64,000 bases of DNA from Bostrychus sinensis (GCA_020698575.1 CM036252.1:33903659-33967658), one strand, 5' to 3'; counted from the stretch's first letter, positions 11,661 to 23,539 are shown. Notes: generated from the sequence alone by a model not told the origin. A program made the numbers and translations.

Positions 11661-13134
11661 CACTGCTCAAAAAAATAAAGGGAACACTAAAATAATACAT
11701 CCTAGATCTGAATGAATGAAATATTCTTATTAAATACTTTGTTCTTTACATAGTTGAATGTGCTGACAACAAAATCACACAACAATTATCAATGGAAATC
11801 AAATTTATTAACCCATGGAGGTCTGCATTTGGAGTCACACTCAAAATTAAAGTGAAAAAACACACTACAGGCTGATCCAACTTTGATGTAATGTCCTTAA
11901 AACAAGTCAAAATGAGGCTCAGTAGTGTGTGTGGCCTCCACGCCTGTATGACCTCCCTACAACACCTGGGCATGCTCCTGATGAGGTGGCGGATGGTCTC
12001 CTGAGGGATCTCCTCCCAGACCTGGACTAAAGCATCCACCAACTCCTGGACAGTCTGTGGTGCAACATGGCATTGGTGGATGGAGCGAGACATGATGTCC
12101 CAGATGTGCTCACTTGGATTCAGGTCTGGGGAATGGGCGGGCCAGTCCATAGCATCAATGCCTTTGTCTTGCAGGAATTGCTGACACACACCACATGAGG
12201 TCTAGCATTGTCTTGCATTAGGAGGAACCCAGGGCCAACCGCACCAGCATATGGTCTCACAAGGGGTCTGAGGATCTCATCTCAGTACCTAATGGCAGTC
12301 AGGCTACCTCTGGTGAGCTGAGGGCTGTGCGGCCCCCAAAGAAATGCCCCCTCTGTCACATGTGCTCAGTGTGAACCTGCTTTAATCGGTGAAGAGCCCA
12401 GGGCGCCAGTGGCGAATTTGCCAATCTTGGTGTTAACTGGCAAATGCCAAACGTCCTGCACAGTGTTGGGCTGTAAGCACAACCCCCACCTGTGGACATT
12501 GGGCCCTCATACCACCCTCATGGAGTCTGTTTCTGACCGTTTGAGCAGACACATGCACATTTGTGGCCTGCTGGAGGTCATTTTGCAGGGCTCTGGCAGT
12601 GCTCCTCCTGTTCCTCCTTGCACAGAGGAGGAGGTAGCGGTCCTGCTGCTGGGTTGTTGCCCTCCTACAGCCTTCTCCACGTCTTCTGATGTACTGGCCT
12701 GTCTCCTGGTAGCGCCTCCATGCTCTGGATACTACGCTGAGAGACACAGCAAACCTTCTTGCCACAGCTCGCATTGATGTGCCTTCCTGGATGAGCTGCA
12801 CTACCTGAGCCACTTGTGTGGGTTGTAGACTCCGTCTCATGCTACCACTAGAGTGAAAGCACCGCCAGCATTCAAAAGTGACCAAAACATCAGCCAGAAA
12901 GCATAGGAACTGAGAAGTGGTCTGTGGTCACCTCCTGCAGAACCACTCCTTTATTGGGGGTGTCTTGTTAATTGCCTATAATTTCCAGCTGTTGTCTATT
13001 CCATTTGCACAACAGCAGTGAAACTGATGTCAATCAGTGTTGCTTTCTAAGTGGACAGTTTGATTTTACAGAAGTGTGATTGACTCTAAATTAGATTGTG
13101 TTGTTTAAGTGTTCCCTTTATTTTTTGAGCAGTG
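11661..13134 (-). mobile_element. Tc1-like DNA transposon, full-length ends, dead transposase
   Basis: The terminal inverted repeats are nearly perfect: CACTGCTCAAAAAAATAAAG at the left, and the inverse of TTTATTTTTTGAGCAGTG at the right. TA lies on both sides (11659-11660, 13135-13136), the signature target duplication of Tc1/mariner. The transposase runs on the minus strand and is broken. A truncated copy of the same family lies at 39404-40836. Confidence 0.9.
11746..12840 (-). pseudogene. Tc1-family transposase pseudogene
   Basis: It reads leftward from the Met at 12840. The N-terminal paired-like helix-turn-helix region reads MRRSLQPTQVAQVVQLI, then ARRFAVSLSVVSRAWRRYQ, and continues to about 12433. 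The C-terminal catalytic part is in another frame (12189-11890), with the typical DWPAHSPDLNPSEHIWD segment holding the last acidic residue of the DDE triad. Compared with the copy near 39960, roughly 90 bp are missing near 12345-12352, and the usual TDD motif region is damaged. Frameshifts and this deletion make an active product impossible. Confidence 0.85.
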
Positions 13135-13194
13135 TATATGTCGCTGTATAATGATTCATCCTGTGAATTCTTGAGTACTTATCTATCTTTATCT

Positions 13195-13222
13195 AGCTCT
13201 CTCTCTCTCTCCCTCTCTCTCT
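13195..13222. repeat. (CT)n microsatellite
   Basis: A short, nearly pure CT dinucleotide run with one CCC interruption. Confidence 0.9.
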
Positions 13223-14435
13223 GTATTTATGAGCTATTAAAACTGAGGAAAGCAGACAGTTTGATACCCAAGTTGGCAACACTATTGGTAATTGTGTTGA
13301 CATGCTGTTGCAATCTGTCCAAAATTGTTTCATTGAGACTGTGACTGTGGATGGGTCTTTGGTAGTGTTGCATTTCATGAAGTGAAAGTGACTTTCAAGC
13401 CTCTAACTCTGCTGTGTATTTGCTTAAATATAATGGCATACTAATGGCAGTCTCCCCACTTGTAAGCCAACAAAACAAAATTTTTAGTGTTACCGAGGGT
13501 TGCACTGCACATTGCATTTCCATGATGTGAGAGCAGCGCCGGTGTTGGCTTCCTCTCCGTTGAATATTTCCTGTTTTTCCTCTCTGTTGGTATAATCACT
13601 GATGGTTCACTGGTATTTTCAGACCCTCTGCCTCGTTGCCTGCTGCGACAGTTCTGAGTGTGTGAAAAGAAAAGGAAAAAGTTTCCGAGGGAGAGACTGT
13701 GTTGGATCTCTGAATATAAAGTTCTGAATTCAGTGGTAGATACTGAATTAAAAAAGCAGTAATTTTGCTAGTGTTTAAATAAAGGCTTTAAAATGTGTTT
13801 AATTTTCTGCTAAATAGAACATGGGCAAATGTTGTGGTTATTGCAAGTGATTGTGTTTATACAATATAAAACACAAACAGGTAGTTCTAAATAAATAGAT
13901 GCAGTTTAAAACTCACTTTTCCATTTCTCCACTGCTGTGCAAAATGATTTGAGCACATAAGTCTTTGAGTTTGTTTTGACTTATACTACCTGTGTAGACT
14001 GAATAATTTGACAGCATCAAAGGTTAAAGAGGTCACTTACAGAAGCTGTTTTGAAAATGTTTTTTATGCCTTATGTCTTGTTTAAAGAGCTCAGATTGTG
14101 TTTTGTGGTTTTAATTTTGTGATTATTGTGACAAAAACATGGGACTTGTCATAGCCCCTATATGCAAGTAGGTCAATAAATCAAAGAAATTGAATTCATC
14201 TGAATTTTATTTTTAAACAATATCATAAATAGCCATATTGGTATATCTTATTGAACAGAAAAAGCTTCCTTTAAGTGCTACAAGGTCCACTGTGCTGTGG
14301 CAAACTGCTGCTAATATGTAGAGCAGCTTGAATACTGTGGAGACTCTTCAGATGCTAAAAGGACTTATATTGTGGTGAGCAGGGCTGCAAACTTAATTTA
14401 TGCTTTATTCGAGCAGTAAAATGTGTATTACTGTC

Positions 14436-14873
14436 TAGGGGTGTAACACAATGATATTGATACACATTACCTTGTATTGAAACATATTGTTTTCTAGGAA
14501 GTATGTATCAATATACATGGAATATTGAACAATAATAGCAAAAATATTGAAATTAGAAATTTGCATGTTAAAATATAACTAGATATGGCTTTTTGGATGT
14601 AATTTTTGTGTTTTTAATGAAATAAAATGTCATATTCAATTGTGCTTCCCTCTCTGTTTGCTGGACATAATCAACCAGGGCAGCGATGCTACATTTGAAA
14701 GTAAACTTTTATGATTTTTGGCAAAAAGTTGCTGTATCGATTATTGATATGAAGGTGTTGAATCATATCGAATCATATCATTCCAAATTAGCCAATATCG
14801 TTTTTGACTCATATCGAAACAATTCTAATTGACACGTATTATATCGCTGCAAAAACGTATTGTTACACCCCTA
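14436..14873. mobile_element. hAT-like MITE (TAGGGGTGTAACA ends)
   Basis: It starts TAGGGGTGTAACACAATGAT and ends CGTATTGTTACACCCCTA, a clear inverted pair; GATAT/ATATC-rich blocks lie next to both ends. The flanking octamers TTACTGTC and ATGTTGTC match only 5/8, so the duplication has decayed or the ends are slightly misplaced. Confidence 0.65.
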
Positions 14874-15192
14874 ATGTTGTCTAAATCAGTGGTTCTCAAA
14901 TAGTGGGTAGGGAAGCAAAAGCAGGGAGCAGGAAGGTTGTTTAGTTTATATGACACCTAATTATTGTTTTACTTTTTAAAATGCAGCTGCTGTAGACATA
15001 TAGTAATATGTAAATTGCAAACTGGCAAACTTAATATGTAATGGCTTAATTCTAAAAATCATTGGATTTGGTTTAGCAATAGTTAAGTATCTTGTCATTC
15101 TGTTGATGGAGGCAAGTGTTATGTCCACAAAAAAGAACATTTGTGTGTTGATCTGAAGCTCATCACATTTCTGAATGTTTTTTTTTTCTCAG

Positions 15193-15456
15193 GCTTTTCT
15201 AAAGTTTGAGCTGCAGCAGGAGCCCCACTGGGCTTTTCGCACAGTGTCAGCCCCAAGAAAAGAGAGCGAGATTAAACTTTTGGTTGGGAGAGGCACCAGT
15301 GAATTTTGCTCCTCGCCGGCTGACAGATCCAAGCTGAGCCTCCTATTTACCCTGTGCCGGAGTAAACACTTCGCTTTGCCTCGGGCGTGTTGGCGGGGGC
15401 CACTGTATGGGCCGGTATCTTTTCTAAAACAAAAGTCTGATAAAGGCAGAATGGGA
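15193..15456 (+). other. Complex non-repeat segment preceded by a strong splice-acceptor-like tract
   Basis: A run of ten T followed by TTTCTCAG ends at 15192 and looks like a good 3' splice site. The following ~265 bases are higher in GC and hold open frames on both strands (88 codons on the plus strand from 15193). The plus-strand frame is in phase 0, whereas coding exon 1 ends in phase 1; splicing in would give a stop within six codons. It is therefore unlikely to be a normal coding exon. A conserved non-coding element, a poison exon or a decayed repeat are alternatives. The protein readings match nothing I recognise. Confidence 0.25.
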
Positions 15457-16567
15457 TGAAGCAAAAAGGCCCACCTAGACCCCCGACCTGGATTATCAGA
15501 TTTTTAAGTTAGTGAACCAGCAGTAGTTCAGAGTTTGTGTTTCCCTTATGTTGGTGACACTGATCAGAGTTTAGGAATGCAGAAGTGTAGTTCTGTGCAG
15601 TTCTGAAACATTATAGTTACTAGTGAAGGCAGTCTGACTTGTAATGCTTGACTATTGAAGAATAAAGAAGATATAAATGTATAAGTTCACAACAGATTTT
15701 TCTATTAAAACTGCATTCTCAAAATTATTTTCTTCCATTGTAACAATAACATAAGAAATTTAAGTTTACACCAAGTCTCCAGGCTCCAAGTGTCAAAATA
15801 AGCTTTCACTACACTTTCAAAATAAAGGCTTAATGAAACAGCAGTAATGTTAACAGCATATCGAGAAGTTGCTTCTTGAGGTGGAGAAATGTAGCATAAT
15901 TTGCGACAGCAAGCAGCCATTTTACAAGGACAATATGCAGAAGTTGACTAGCCACAGTTTTGTGTTTAGATGGTGAGGAGTCTGTAAAACAGAAGGGAGC
16001 TCGCCACCAGCAGCAGAGCAGCAGCAGCTCTGTCGCCCTCGGTGTAAATTGATGCTTTTAAACTGATGTGCGCAAATTGATCTGCTTCTGCAACGCCCGC
16101 GGTGTAAATCCGGGGTTAGACAGGGCCAGTACTGGACATTTTCTCTGTTTTATCAGCAGCCATTAATTCAATGTTGAGAAGTGGTATAAGACCAACAATG
16201 AGAGCCAGTAACTCAAGACCTCCTACTATTGGCTCATTTCCCCTGTGGCAGTATGGAACAGATCTGGTCAGTTTGGAGGTGTTTCCATTTCCCAGAGCGG
16301 TCGAAAGCGTAGCAAACCATGCTTCCTTTTGGCACCCTTCCACAGTAGGTGCCAGTTCTGGGATTGCTTTTGACCACTTTGTAAAAGGTGGAGCTACGCA
16401 GTGCTGCAAGATGATTGGTTGCTAGATAATCCTCAAAGTTAGAGACCAGAAATAAAAGAATAATGTTCGTGTGTAGGGAGCATGGCAGCATAGCAGTTAG
16501 TGCTCTTGCCTGGTTCGATCCTTGGGCAGGCCAACTCTAAGGCCTTGTGCACACGGAGACTGGTTTA

Positions 16568-17137
16568 GGCCTCAAACACACTGGATGTGTAGCTGCAGCG
16601 TGGTGACTGTGAGCTTCGCAAATTGGAGCAGCCACACTGGCTGCGTGAGACGCGAGGGTCTAGCGACAGCTGAAGTGCGCCTCTGATGCAGGTATTCTAG
16701 AAAATTGAAGCCTCGCCTATTTTTCGCGCTCACAGCACTGGGACGCATTTTTAACCCAAAATAGACACAAAATAAGCATATATTGTTATATTTTGGCAAC
16801 TACCATGAGCACTACACAAACCTGATGCATTTTTTGAATGTTTGATGGATTACTGGCTTTGAGGGACCTTGAATTTGGACTTCTACTTGTAAAAAGTCTC
16901 GCATTTGCAATGGCCAGCCTACAGAGATGGCAAATATACAGTACATACAGTCAGCTATAGTAAGCTGTGAGGCTGTACTCTCATATTGACTGTTGAATGT
17001 CTTTTCTGTAGAGAAGGAGCTGCAAGGAGCGAGCTGCTCACGCAGCTGGTGTGAACAACCTCACATCTCTGCGGCGCAGCTCTGACGCCAGAAGACTCAT
17101 AGCTGCGCATGACACATCCAGTGTGTTCGAGGCCCGA
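16568..17137. mobile_element. MITE with long inverted ends (CACACTGGATGTG)
   Basis: The left GGCCTCAAACACACTGGATG is mirrored at the right by CATCCAGTGTGTTCGAGGCC. Subterminal GCTGCAGCG/CGGCGCAGC pieces extend the inversion. Exact ends and the target duplication cannot be fixed by eye. Confidence 0.55.
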
Positions 17138-17347
17138 GGCGTATCCGCAGAGGTTTTTTATTGATAGGTGTTTGGTCTGCTTGGATTGGACGTTTTGGGA
17201 GGCCAAATACGATCATTTTTGAAACCAGGTCCCAGAGGCGAGACGGCGTATACATGTTTTAAACTCATACACATCTTTTCTGAAACAATGACGCTGTAGC
17301 CCCACCTCGCCCTTAACTCACATGCGTTGAAATCTAACAACAACACT

Positions 17348-17857
17348 CAGTGGTAGAAAAAGTACTCAATTTCTTTACTCAAGTAAAAGTACAGATAAAG
17401 GAGCAAATATTTACTAAAGTAAAAGTATAAAAGTACTCACTTTTAAAGGCACTTGAAAGTAAAAAAGGAAAAATATTTGGCACCGACTTGACAAATCATG
17501 AATTTTGCTGATTACAGAAGACATTAACAAACTGGTGCAGTAGAAGAGACTGAATCTGTTGCTGAGGTCTTCTGTCTTTATCTGATGTTTCTAAAGCAGT
17601 CATACTTTACTGCATCTGTTATATTTAAGTACTGTGTGTCTACAATGAGGCCATGACAAAAACATATGATATGAACACTTTGTACTTCAAATCAACTCAA
17701 AAAATGTAATGCAGTAAAAAGTACAGATACTTGTTCTAAAATGTAGTGAAGTAAAAGTACCCCTTGTAAAATTTACTCAAGTAAAGTACAGATACATAAA
17801 AATTGTACAGTCAAGTCAAGTAACAAAGTACTTTTACTTCATTACATTCCATCACTG
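17348..17857. mobile_element. hAT-like MITE (AAGTA-rich family), copy 2
   Basis: Same ends as the element at 2872-3455: CAGTGGTAGAAAAAGTACTC and the inverse of TTACATTCCATCACTG. The flanking octamers ACAACACT (17340-17347) and ACAACAGA (17858-17865) match at 6/8. Confidence 0.75.
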
Positions 17858-18970
17858 ACAACAGATGCTACTGAGGTTTTTGTGGCTTTTACACAAAATA
17901 TTATGCTCCTCTCACTACAGACTAAAGTCCTCTTTCTAGCTTGCACATTCATCTTCCCCGCCATATTCTTATGGTAACATTGCATAAGTTTTCTGCACAT
18001 TTTCTACACACACAGCATTTTCTGAGATGGTGCTGTGTTTATGGAAAACGTTTTTGAAACGATAACATTTTAGTCTCCGTATGGATATAGTCTAAATTGC
18101 TCTAGGTGGAGTCTGCATGTCCAACCTATGTTACCGCGAGTTCTGTCTGGCTTCCTCCCACCCTCAAAAGTTAGGTGGGTGAGTTAGGTAACTCTGAATT
18201 GCCCCTAGTGGATGAATGTGAGTGAATGGTTGTGTATGTCTTTGTGTCTATGTTAGTGTGTAGTGTTAGTCAGTGTTGATGTAACATACGCCTGTCTCCT
18301 GCACCTAGAGTAATGGAAACACATGCTGTTTTAGAGCTACCTGTACCAAACCATACTGACACGACTCGTGCTGTACTGTCCAGTGGAAAAGCACCTTATG
18401 TGAGCATATGTTTGAACAAAGCTTACCGTCACTCATGATTCTGATTTAGCGAAACCGTAGATAAAGCCATGATGCCTTGGAATCGTATTTTTTCATAGAT
18501 TATTCTTACGCTTATGAGGTGGCTAAACTGTTTTCCTCAAATACAGAAAAAAAATACATAGTCCCTAGTTGATTAAATGAGCCTTGTTTGTCCTCCAGTA
18601 TCATTCACACTTAGTACTCTTAAGTGTCTGCACATTTGGACTTGAACAGTGATAAGTGGAGGTGGTTACAGAGAGACAGATCATCAGCACTCCAGTTAGT
18701 TTGATTAAAGTTAGAGCAACGGTGGTTCACCTTGAGCAAAGATAAGTAAATGAAGGAATAAAACGGTACAAATGTTTATCAATTCTGCAAAACATTTAAA
18801 TTTTTTTTGGCTTGCAAGTGACATTACCAGGTTTCCTTGTGCCTGCAGAAACAATTTTCCCAGTAGACGCTTATTCCAAGGCTATATTGAACAGTAGCAT
18901 TTATAACTTTTTAAAATAGTGAACAAAAAGTAAGTCAGCCTGTATTATTTGTTGAAAAAACAGTGTTGCA

Positions 18971-19575
18971 TTTCCTAGGGTGGGGCGATAAATTGGATTT
19001 ATTTGATTAATTTGCATTTTTAATTTTGGATGTTATCCAAAAAGCCAAAGCAACTAATGCTACTGCTAGCACCCAGAGGAGCTTAAATGCAGACACTAAA
19101 AACAATAATAATCACAGAATGAGTTGTTTTACCTCTGTAATGCCTTTGTTTAGATGTGACAGCTGTTTGGCAAAACAAACAGTGTAGTGTGATGTGCAGC
19201 AGCAGCGCTAACTTATGTAGTTTATTTATGTATGCAGATTAACCATGTGCCCTGGAGTTTTTAGCATCTTTTAACGAGACTTTGTGTGGCGTATCAATTA
19301 TAATAGACCAGGCCTTTAGAAGCAGAGAGAGCTAACACTAATATACATTTTTGTTTTTACTAGTGTCATTCATACTGCTGATGCTTCACTATTGTTTGAA
19401 TGTTTAGCATAAAAATATAACTATGCAATAATTTCATTTAAAAATAATAAATCTCTATTTAAAAAGCTTTTTTTATGTCAGCCATAAAGAGTAAAAAAAA
19501 AAAAGTAAATCATCTGAGAATTGGAAAAAAAAAGTGAGATTTGATTTTTTTTTTTTGTTAGATCGCCCAGTCCTA
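18971..19575. mobile_element. hAT-like element, exact 8-bp flanking repeat
   Basis: TAGGGTGGGGCGATAAATTG at 18976 is mirrored by AGATCGCCCAGTCCTA ending at 19575. GTGTTGCA occurs at 18963-18970 and 19576-19583, an exact 8-bp duplication. It lies five bases outside the left inverted end, so the left terminus carries an extra TTTCC. A poly-A run and poly-T are internal. Confidence 0.65.
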
Positions 19576-19889
19576 GTGTTGCAAACACAATTTCTCAGTG
19601 TGAAAAACTGCAATGACCAATATTGTAATTTTGTTAGGCCAAAGAACTTGCACGAAACCAATTTACTTTTCTGTATAAATATGTGGAATGTACAAATTTC
19701 ACCTAGCACATAAATTATTACAATTTATGAGGTTATTTTATTGTCACTTAAACTATAAATGTAGTTTACAAAAATAAAATGTGTTAGTTGTGCAGCAGTG
19801 TATTGGGATCAATGAGGAGGAGTTCCTCAGACTTAGAGAAACTTAATTTTGGCCTGGTTGTTTTGGCTTTAAGGCTGTGTTGTGGCCTT

Positions 19890-20170
19890 CAGGCTTAGGA
19901 GTAGGAACAGTTCATGTGTTGGATAAAAATGGTTCTTCATCATGGCGGTTCCTCTGTCTGACTAAAGTAAATGACCTCTAGGAAAGGGTGATGGAGAAGG
20001 ACAATATACTTTGACTATTAGGATCTGTGAGCTAACTCCAGCTTGCTTCAGCCTCGTCAGAAAGTGTTGGGCCTTTTTGATGATGCTGGCAGTCCATGTG
20101 AAGTCATTTAAGATGTCTACACCCTGGTATTTTATTCTTCTAAGTAAATCCAGTGTTGAGTTTAACAAAA
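19890..20170 (-). mobile_element. LINE reverse-transcriptase C-terminal fragment
   Basis: The minus strand reads LLRRIKYQGVDILNDFTWTA followed by SIIKKAQHFLTRLKQAG, the 'GV.I..DLTW..H...IVKKAQQRL..LR' region found after the polymerase core in many fish non-LTR elements. It is short, has no ends and is a decayed fragment. A second piece of the same family lies at about 20960-21185, sharing GTTCATGTG, CTTCAGCCT and CAGAAAGT. Confidence 0.55.
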
Positions 20171-20369
20171 AGGGGCCACTATCCTCTCATTATTACCCTG
20201 CGCGTGTCGGTCTTCTCTCATTCGAATTGAAGCCTCTTAACTAATAACTATCATGTGCACTGCTGGCTCACTCCAGTGACTGCTCAGACCAAAAGTCCAG
20301 CTCATTAACTGGCAGGCTGATGGCTGTTCTGAATGATTCACAGTTTGATGTTTTTTTTTTTTCTCCACT

Positions 20370-20640
20370 TCTGTGCCTTCATGCCTCGTTGGACAGCTTG
20401 GTTTCCACTACGGCTTCTGATTTAGGGCCAGGCCTTTAAACGGAGGCCCACATGGCTCCTTTTAGCTAAATATATCTGCCATTTTGGATGATGGAGTTTG
20501 GCAGCCCGGCGAGAATCCTCCTAAAATATTTTTTCTTATTAAGGCGTGTGTTGGGATGCCATCAGTGCGAGTGCCAAATAACAGATGAGTGGATCCCGGG
20601 GTGTGCCAAATGATGGTCATTGTAGACCAGTGACAACTTT
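20370..20640. other. Complex intronic segment, possible conserved non-coding element
   Basis: About 270 bases of moderate GC with no repeat hallmarks, no open frame and no inverted ends lie between repeat-derived blocks. It could be ordinary single-copy intron or a conserved enhancer; the sequence alone cannot say. Confidence 0.2.
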
Positions 20641-20959
20641 CTCTCATTTAGAAGCTGAAGAATTTTGATGTCCTAATTAAATATACAACATTATCCACTT
20701 TATTTTCATTTAACTTCACAACCTCAATTACTGAAGCCACTGTATGAATTGTGGGTGAACTGCTTTCTGGACGCCATTCATTAAGTCTTTTTCATTGTGT
20801 CTAAATAAAAATGAATTTGTCAAGTTTACTAAATGTGTTTTGACATGGCATGACATGCTATCTGGCATCCCGCTCACTTTGAATAACCCAAACGGACAGT
20901 GAGTATTTAACTTCCCCATTCCAAAGGCAATTAAATATTCTCAAGGCAAAGATGGAAGA

Positions 20960-21185
20960 CTTCTGCCTTCCTTGCAGGCTGAGGAAAAGGGTGTGAGCGG
21001 TTCATGTGCTGGGAGGGATGGGTCCTTCATGTTTACCAGGCTCCTGCACTGGCAGATGTAATGTCCTAGATAGAAAGGTATACGGGTATACCTTTCTATA
21101 GAGGTCCATCACATATTAAAAGGCTATTAACTTCATCTGCTTCAGCCTACACAGAAAGTACAGGCATTGGTTGGCTTTTTTTAGG
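20960..21185 (-). mobile_element. Second LINE fragment of the 19890 family
   Basis: It shares short phrases and their order with 19890-20100 but is more degraded and has no coding frame. Confidence 0.35.
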
Positions 21186-21427
21186 GTATGTGTGCTAGGG
21201 ACGCACAATAAGATACACATTTATTTCAGTATTACCAACTGCAAAGAGCTTTTACTGCAGTGTTGTTTTCAGTGTAACTGGCATACTCTGTGTTGGTCAT
21301 TTAAATTCTCCACTTTGTGCCTACATTTAGTTTAGACCATTGGTTTGCAGCTGGTCTGGCTTCGGGACCCATCAATGATCATCACCCAGTAATGACAAGC
21401 TGTGACCCAAATAAAAGAGATATTTTA

Positions 21428-21745
21428 TCCATCTATCATCTTCTACCATTTATCCAGGGCCGGGTCTTGGAGGCTGTAGTTCAAGTAAAGCTGCCCTTCC
21501 CTTACCCCACTCACTTCCTCTAGCCCAAGGCGTTCCCAGGCCAGAAATCGAGAGCTTTGCCTTTCGGGCTCAGCTCCTTCACCACAACAAACCAGTACAT
21601 AGGCCTCGTTGCTGCAGACACTGCAGACACTGCACCAGTCCGCCTGTCAATCTCACTCTCCATCATTTCTTCACTTGTAAAAAGGACCCTGAGATACTTG
21701 AACTCCTTAACTTGAGGCAGCACCAACCTGGAGAGGGCAGGCACA
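21428..21745 (-). mobile_element. RTE-like LINE fragment
   Basis: The minus strand reads LPQVKEFKYLRVLFTSEEMM, then ESEIDRRTGAVSAV and VVVKEL. This is the segment just upstream of the C-terminal part seen on the plus strand at 44661-45090. A short piece next to it (21428-21540, including CCCAAGGCGTTCCCAGGCC) corresponds to the far 3' region, so the middle is deleted. Not functional. Confidence 0.65.
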
Positions 21746-21839
21746 CTTTAAAAGATTTTTCAAGTTATCAAATTTAATGAATAAACTCATTGTGCAGTTA
21801 ATTGAACCTGACATAGTATAATAGAGTACCGAAGTATGC

Positions 21840-21865
21840 AACACACACACACCCACACACACAAA
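21840..21865. repeat. (CA)n microsatellite
   Basis: A short ACACAC run with one CCC interruption. Confidence 0.85.
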
Positions 21866-22090
21866 AACACATTTAAAGATAAACCAAGCAAGTGGTGATG
21901 CTAGAGAGGGAACTACAGAAACTCTTCACAGCTCTTTCAACAAGACTCAATGTACTATTAAAACTATCTACTCACTTCACCACTGACCCACTTTTTTGGA
22001 TCCAAGCCCAACAGATGACAATCACTTTAGACTTTCCAACTGTTAGTCCTGGTATAGTAAGACCTACTTAAGTTCCAGTTCAGTTTTGAT

Positions 22091-23280
22091 TAGGGCTGTC
22101 AATGTTAACGTGTTAACGCATGCGATTAATAAAAAAAATAAAAATAAAAAAAAAAAAAAAAAAAAATAAAAAATTAATGTGTTAAAATGTATTAATTAAT
22201 CACATGATCTGTTTTGCCGTACACCAGCGCTTCTCAATGCACTTTGGAGGGCGTGAAGCTGTGTCGAGGGGCACGTGACCGTCTTGGAAATGTGCATAAA
22301 TCACAACATTGACTTGCTTTCTGTGCGTCCTGGACCTGTGGTGAGAGTGGGGGACGATCCATGGCCATCCCTGAACTTATGGAGCCACAAGCCCCAAACT
22401 CCTACAAACGATTCATTTGCGGTGTTTTTGTTTTTTGTTTTTCCATGTAAAGCATCAGTTCTCGACTCAGAGGCAGCCTCACTGCAGACAGGTGACTGTG
22501 CCCCGTCCCTGACAGGTGACAGTGCCCCGTCCCTGACAGGTGACTGTGCCCCGTCCCTGACAGGTGACAGTGCCCCGTCCCTGACAGGTGACAGTGCCCC
22601 GTCCCTGACAGGTGACTGTGCCCCGTCCCCCCCGTCCCTGACAGGTGACAGTGCCCCGTCCCTGACAGGTGACAGTGCCCCGTCCCTGACAGGTGACTGT
22701 GCCCCGTCCCTGACAGGTGACTGTGCCCCCGTCCCTGACAGGTGACTGTGCCCCGTCCCTGACAGGTGACTGTGCCCCGTCCCTGACAGGTGACTGTGCC
22801 CCGTCCCTGACAGGTGACTGTGCCCCGTCCCTGACAGGTGACTGTGCCCCGTCCCTGACAGGTGACAGTGCCCCGTCCCTGACAGGTGACTGTGCCCCGT
22901 CCCTGACAGGTGACTGTGCCCCGTCCCTGACAGGTGGCTGTGCCCCGTCCCTGTCCGCAGCGCTGAGAGGAGCAGGAGAGAGGCATATGAGTCTGCAGTA
23001 TATTTAATGCAGAGCACAGTTTTGCAGACACTGTTATCTCAAAACGGTTGGCCAGTTACTACACACACTCATTAAAAGCTCTCTCACAATATTCAGAAGT
23101 TATTTCTGAGATGTATTTTTTTTTTATCCAAGTAAAAACACACTCCTCAACCTCTCTGGACTTTTTTTATTTAAATGCTGCATATTGTCATGGCAGTTAT
23201 ACATTGTGATTAATTGTGATTAATCACAGCCCAAGACTGTGATTAATCTGATTAATTTTTTTAATCGATTGACAGCACTA
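22091..23280. mobile_element. hAT-like element with an internal minisatellite, exact 8-bp TSD
   Basis: It starts TAGGGCTGTCAATGTTAACG and ends TTAATCGATTGACAGCACTA, an inverted pair. Identical GTTTTGAT octamers lie at 22083-22090 and 23281-23288. Subterminal GATTAAT blocks are typical of this fish family. The interior is dominated by the GC-rich array at 22490-22950. There is no transposase; the long open frames here come from the array. Confidence 0.85.
22490..22950. repeat. 24-bp minisatellite, about 19 units
   Basis: Nearly identical 24-base units carry the core CAGGTGACTGTGCCCCGTCC. Variants differ mainly by CTG versus CAG at one site (GTGACTGTG/GTGACAGTG), with one 8-base insertion (CCCCCCGT region at 22627) and one extra C at about 22729. 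Because 24 is divisible by three and most units lack stops, uninterrupted frames of 150-240 codons appear on both strands. They are artefacts. Each unit contains CAGGTGAC, which resembles both a splice donor and a CAGGTG E-box. Confidence 0.95.
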
Positions 23281-23539
23281 GTTTTGATATATTATTTTGG
23301 CTCTAGCTTTGAGGAGTTGAGGTTTGTCCAGAAATTTGTATTTCTGTAATCTTAATTAATAATTTATCTTATCAAATGGAGATTTTAAGTAATGCAGGTC
23401 ATATCATTTATTTAATATTCCAATTAGTTGTCATGTGTTTTGTAGCATTGTGCAACCCTCCCTTGCCTTAACCATTTGCATACACCTACCTGGCTTATCT
23501 GTCAGCTAATTCCCACCCTTCTCATTGCACTTACTCCTC

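Larger units (their letters stand above)
16540..18099. mobile_element. DNA-transposon-like insertion within the SINE
   Basis: The ends contain an inverted pair: ACACGGAGACTGGTTT near 16552 and TTTTAGTCTCCGTATGG near 18069. It houses two further elements: an inverted-repeat element at about 16568-17137 and the hAT MITE at 17348-17857. The superfamily is not determined. Confidence 0.5.
16476..18250 (+). mobile_element. tRNA-derived SINE split in two by a 1.56-kb insertion
   Basis: The head (16476-16539) has a tRNA-like B box (GGTTCGATCC) after an A-box-like stretch. The body resumes at 18100 with the motifs GGCTTCCTCCCACC, CTCTGAATTGCCC and GTGAATGGTTG, typical of an abundant fish SINE. CTCTA is present on both sides of the interruption (16535-16539 and 18100-18104), consistent with a duplicated insertion site. 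Confidence 0.6.

Noticed and set aside
22490..22950. CRISPR-like regular array
   Set aside because: Units are contiguous with no unique spacers and lie in a vertebrate intron inside a transposon. It is a minisatellite.
22301..23031. Long open frames (209 and 238 codons, minus strand) and a 156-codon plus-strand frame
   Set aside because: They arise because the 24-bp minisatellite unit is a multiple of three without stops in several frames. The residues are pure eight-residue repeats with no protein similarity or start context.
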